64,000 nucleotides of DNA, from positions 558,001 through 622,000 of the forward strand of contig CBDCRK010000037.1 of assembly GCA_965220955.1 (NCBI GenBank), written 5' to 3'. Made by a program: the position numbers and the translations under genes. The DNA comes from CBDCRK01 sp965220955. Lineage in GTDB: Bacteria; Desulfobacterota; Binatia; Bin18; CBDCRK01. Positions 61,638-64,000 of this stretch are shown here, one piece after another; within the stretch, counting starts at the first letter, position 1, and each line of letters opens with the position of its first letter. A model generated the notes under the pieces. The model was not told where the DNA came from, ran no database searches, and saw only the letters and a list, made by a program, of their open reading frames with translations.

Positions 61638-62120
61638 ATGCCGTCGCGTACTAACAGGATAAGAGACGCTAAACCCACCAAGACCTCATCACGGCATTCT
61701 TCTCCCACCCATATATCAACCATGGAGGAGGCGGTCACCCGGCTGGGGCTCTCCGACGTTACGTCGCGGCGAATGTTTGGCGGGCTCTGTTATTATGCTG
61801 AGAATAAAACCTTTGCTTTTGTTATTGGCCGTTTTCTTGCCCTGAAATTATCCAAAAGTGAAATTCGTGCGGGTGTAAGCAAAGGAGATGGGCAACCGTT
61901 TGAGCCGGCCAAGGGCTTTATCATGCGTGAATACCTGGCCTTGAGTGAATCAGCGTTAGAAGAGGATGGTAGTCTGGATACCTATGTATTGGCTAGTTAC
62001 CGGTTTGTTGCTGGCCAAGAGGACAACGAAGATCCGCTGGGTGAGGAACTGCGACGTGGGCGCAGAGAGCTGTACCGCATGGGCAAGGCACCAAAGCGAG
62101 TAGTTCTGCCGGAAGAATAG
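61638..62120 (+). CDS. TfoX N-terminal domain protein
   Basis: A 160-residue protein with an unstructured basic N-terminus of about 30 residues followed by the TfoX_N fold: MEEAVTRLGLSDVTSRRMFGG, LCYYAENKTFAFVIGRFLALKL, GQPFEPAKGFIMREYLAL. The ATG at 61638 follows AGAGGAC. TfoX_N alone occurs in many bacteria without competence genes; its role is unknown. Co-transcription with the abasic-site protein hints at a DNA-related role (inference). Confidence 0.85.
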   Translation: MPSRTNRIRDAKPTKTSSRHSSPTHISTMEEAVTRLGLSDVTSRRMFGGLCYYAENKTFAFVIGRFLALKLSKSEIRAGVSKGDGQPFEPAKGFIMREYLALSESALEEDGSLDTYVLASYRFVAGQEDNEDPLGEELRRGRRELYRMGKAPKRVVLPEE

Positions 62121-62139
62121 GCTCAGCGCTTGCCCCTGC

Positions 62140-62696
62140 TTAAACGGGGTCGAACTCGATATGCAATGCCTTGAGTCCGCGCACAACGGGGTTAATGTTG
62201 TGCTGGAAGTCATTCTTGTCCTTGGCCAGTCGCACGTTATTCAGCCGGTATAACAGGGCCTCGAAGGCAACCTTACCTTCCAAACGCGCCAGCGCGGCCC
62301 CTAGACAGAAATGCACCCCGGCACCAAAAGCCACGCTCATTCTGGCATTGGGTCGGCGCACATCGAAGCGGTCCGGGTTGGGAAACTGCGCTTCAGCGCG
62401 GTTTGCCGCACCATTCCACCTAGCAAGATAATGTCAATCATGCTGATTAATTCCTGGGTGGAGAGCGAACGTCCACCAAAACCGTCCACGCGTGCAGTGA
62501 CCATGTGGGTGATTAGGTCGTCTCGGGGCGTAGTTCGGCGTTCTTCTATCTTGCCAAACAGATAGTGCTGGAACTCCACTATCTCTCGGATGCAGGCCAA
62601 CTCCTGTTCATAGCTGATCATGGTGCCGTTCATGCGCTCCATGAAATACTGACATGATGTAGTTCCGTCAAGGGATAGAGACAAAGCAAGCTTCAT
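62140..62696 (-). pseudogene. Cytochrome P450 remnant with internal deletion
   Basis: The upstream part reads DDLITHMVTARVDGFGGRSL then STQELISMIDIILLGGM, the I-helix region, and then jumps directly to AEAQFPNPDRFDVRRPNARM and the heme-binding loop FGAGVHFCLGAALARLEG in a different frame. About 100-150 residues including the ExxR helix are missing between them, as is the N-terminal half of the protein. It is a non-functional P450 relic. The heme Cys is intact. Confidence 0.9.
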
Positions 62697-62748
62697 GATC
62701 TCAGACCCTTAGAGTCCAGACTTGGGCACAGGCTAAAGAATTTAATCC

Positions 62749-63522
62749 TTACTGCAGCTTATCAGCCAACCCCTCATTCAACTTTGCCAATGCTGTCTTT
62801 GCTTCTTTATGGTTGGGGTCTAATACCAATAGCTTCTCTAACATCTCGAACGCTTTTTCTTCTTGCCCGGTTTTCTCATACAGCGAGGCTAACTGATAGT
62901 AGACATCCAAGTTGTTGGGGTCCAGGTCAATGGCTGCTAAATATTCTTCTTCTGCCTGCTGGTGTTGGTCCTCAGCCTCATAAACCATCCCCCAGATCTT
63001 GTGCCCTTGGGGCAAATTTCTTTTTTTAATCTCCCTGGCCTGCTCCTTTGCCTTTTCCTTACCGCCCCCCAGAGTTCGGGGTGCCAGAAGGTAATACTGT
63101 GCCAGATCAAACCTAGCAGCCCGGTTGTCAGGATCTAAGGCTATAGCTCTTTCGAAATGTTTTCTCACTTTCCTGGCAAGAAAGAACTGCTTAAAGACAC
63201 TGGCTCTCTCCGCCCTGCGGCCATACGCTCGACCTAACCAAAGATGATAGTCCGCGTGGCCCTCCTGCAATTCCACCGTCCGCCCAAACAAAACGATGGC
63301 TCTGTCGTAATCCTCCTGATGAAAAAAAACTCGACCCAAATAAAAAGTTGCTAACGAGTGATTGGAGTTTTTCTCAACAACAGATTCGAAGAACTGCCTT
63401 GCCTCAGCCCACCTTTGCTCATCAAGAAACTGAATACCTTTCTCTAAACCTTCCTCGGCTTGCGCAGCAACGCCCCAAAAGAAAGCGAAGACCCATAATG
63501 CCAGAAGAGCGCTTCTTTTCAT
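62749..63522 (-). CDS. Exported TPR repeat protein
   Basis: A 257-residue protein with a signal peptide (LLALWVFAFFWGVAAQA, cleavage near residue 22). It is followed by about five TPR units: GIQFLDEQRWAEARQFFESV, YDRAIVLFGRTVELQEGHA, HFERAIALDPDNRAARFDLA, EYLAAIDLDPNNLDVYYQLA and MLEKLLVLDPNHKEAKTAL. It is a periplasmic interaction scaffold. A ribosome site is weakly visible (GGGTCAACCTGCCAATG). No partner is evident; it lies downstream of a CMD gene on the same strand. Confidence 0.88.
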   Translation of the reverse strand: MKRSALLALWVFAFFWGVAAQAEEGLEKGIQFLDEQRWAEARQFFESVVEKNSNHSLATFYLGRVFFHQEDYDRAIVLFGRTVELQEGHADYHLWLGRAYGRRAERASVFKQFFLARKVRKHFERAIALDPDNRAARFDLAQYYLLAPRTLGGGKEKAKEQAREIKKRNLPQGHKIWGMVYEAEDQHQQAEEEYLAAIDLDPNNLDVYYQLASLYEKTGQEEKAFEMLEKLLVLDPNHKEAKTALAKLNEGLADKLQ

Positions 63523-63581
63523 TGGCAGGTTGACCCTAGCTATTCAGCGAACTTTTCAGCAACCGGCTCTAACAGATCTCT

Positions 63582-64000
63582 CTACGTCTCCCGGGCGCCA
63601 GGCTCTAGGTCAACCTGCATGGGCAAAAGGAAACGGACAACCATGTTGTAAAAGCCAATATTGAGGGTTAGCTCAACTATTTGCTCTTCATCTAAAGACT
63701 TGCGCAAGGCGTCAAAGATTGCATCAGATACTTTCACCTGCTGGGTGGCTTCCGTAGCATAACGAATGACGGCCCGCTCTTGTTCATTAAAAGCCGGGTC
63801 GCTCTCCCACGCTGCCAGGCGCTCAACCTGTTCCGGTCGCACTCCCACGCGTTTGGCAAACGCCTGATGGTGAACATATTCGTAGTCGCACTCGGTGAGT
63901 CTCCCCACGGTCATAATGGCTAGTTCCCGCAGCCGAGGGTCCAGGCGAGTACGGTTACGCAGTCCATCGCTGAAATAGAGCATGCGACGCAAAAGTAGCG
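63582..64000 (-). CDS. Carboxymuconolactone decarboxylase family protein, 5' end beyond the window
   Basis: At least 136 residues of a CMD-family protein, open to the window edge at its N-terminus. RLRELAIMTVGRLTECDYEYVHH carries the conserved Glu, Cys and His, and NIGFYNMVVRFLLPMQVDLE is the family's C-terminal helix. It is related to but distinct from the copy at 5860. The frame continues upstream of 63992 without a stop to the edge, so the true start is outside. Its enzymatic activity is unknown. Confidence 0.87.
   Translation of the reverse strand, partial: LLLRRMLYFSDGLRNRTRLDPRLRELAIMTVGRLTECDYEYVHHQAFAKRVGVRPEQVERLAAWESDPAFNEQERAVIRYATEATQQVKVSDAIFDALRKSLDEEQIVELTLNIGFYNMVVRFLLPMQVDLEPGARET

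Noticed and set aside
1..64000. tRNA, rRNA and CRISPR arrays anywhere in the window
   Set aside because: No cloverleaf-like segments with TTCRANYC arms, no rRNA-like stretches and no regularly spaced repeats were seen by eye. A covariance-model search would be needed to exclude small RNAs.

Overview
The window reads as a chromosomal segment of an uncultured, metabolically versatile Gram-negative bacterium. Gram-negative envelope genes are present (a DUF1302-type beta-barrel, a LolA-like periplasmic lipid carrier, an RND/MMPL exporter, a lipobox protein), as are sigma-54 dependent control and a large set of catabolic enzymes: three amidohydrolase-2 proteins, three luciferase-like flavin/F420 oxidoreductases, three type III CoA-transferases, many alpha/beta hydrolases and SDRs, cupins and a phosphotriesterase-like hydrolase. 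This content, with mid-50s-looking GC and many families of short palindromic intergenic repeats, resembles uncultured lineages such as Tectomicrobia/Entotheonella, Rokubacteria or Desulfobacterota relatives. No marker gene here fixes the phylum, so this is inference.

Layout. 1-1.2 kb: amidohydrolase. 1.2-5.75 kb: a decayed accessory/defence island holding a tyrosine-integrase relic, an orphan DNA methyltransferase, a HigA antitoxin relic, an intact two-gene AAA-ATPase + DUF4435/TOPRIM pair resembling the PARIS (AriA/AriB) anti-phage system, and a broken MazF/PemK toxin. 5.8-13.5 kb: mixed catabolic genes. 13.9-18.2 kb: a five-gene + strand catabolic operon (hydrolase, PRISE-type reductase, VOC, LLM, SDR). 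18.5-27.7 kb: more catabolic genes, a nonsense-interrupted secreted-type methyltransferase, a GST fragment and a relic of a nucleotide cyclase. 27.8-30.8 kb: sigma-54 activator, GlcG/HbpS-like protein, cupin. 31-37.4 kb: an exporter operon (TetR, MMPL permease, LolA-like carrier, AMIN-DUF1302 barrel) with tandem operators at the tetR start. 37.4-40.8 kb: a giant cyclase-AAA-TPR regulator. 42.5-42.85 kb: an ArsC-family arsenate reductase whose catalytic Cys12 codon is UGA, a strong selenoprotein candidate. 43-44.7 kb: a frameshifted sodium:solute symporter. 44.8-45.3 kb: an RRM RNA-binding protein with an intrinsic terminator in its leader. 45.3-50.3 kb: a five-gene minus-strand catabolic operon, divergent from two tandem CoA-transferases at 50.7-53.1 kb. 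53.2-64 kb: a divergent isoleucyl-tRNA synthetase, a 3D-domain lipoprotein, an MscS channel with an amber codon near its start, a CocE hydrolase, an SRAP (YedK/HMCES) protein, a TfoX-N protein, a P450 pseudogene, a TPR protein and a partial CMD protein.

Together the genes suggest a scavenger of diverse organic acids, esters and lactones through CoA, flavin/F420 and hydrolase chemistry, with a lipid or hydrophobic-compound exporter. The region is under visible decay: about ten broken or relic genes were found. The two observations most worth following are the UGA-containing ArsC and the PARIS-like pair in its degraded island.
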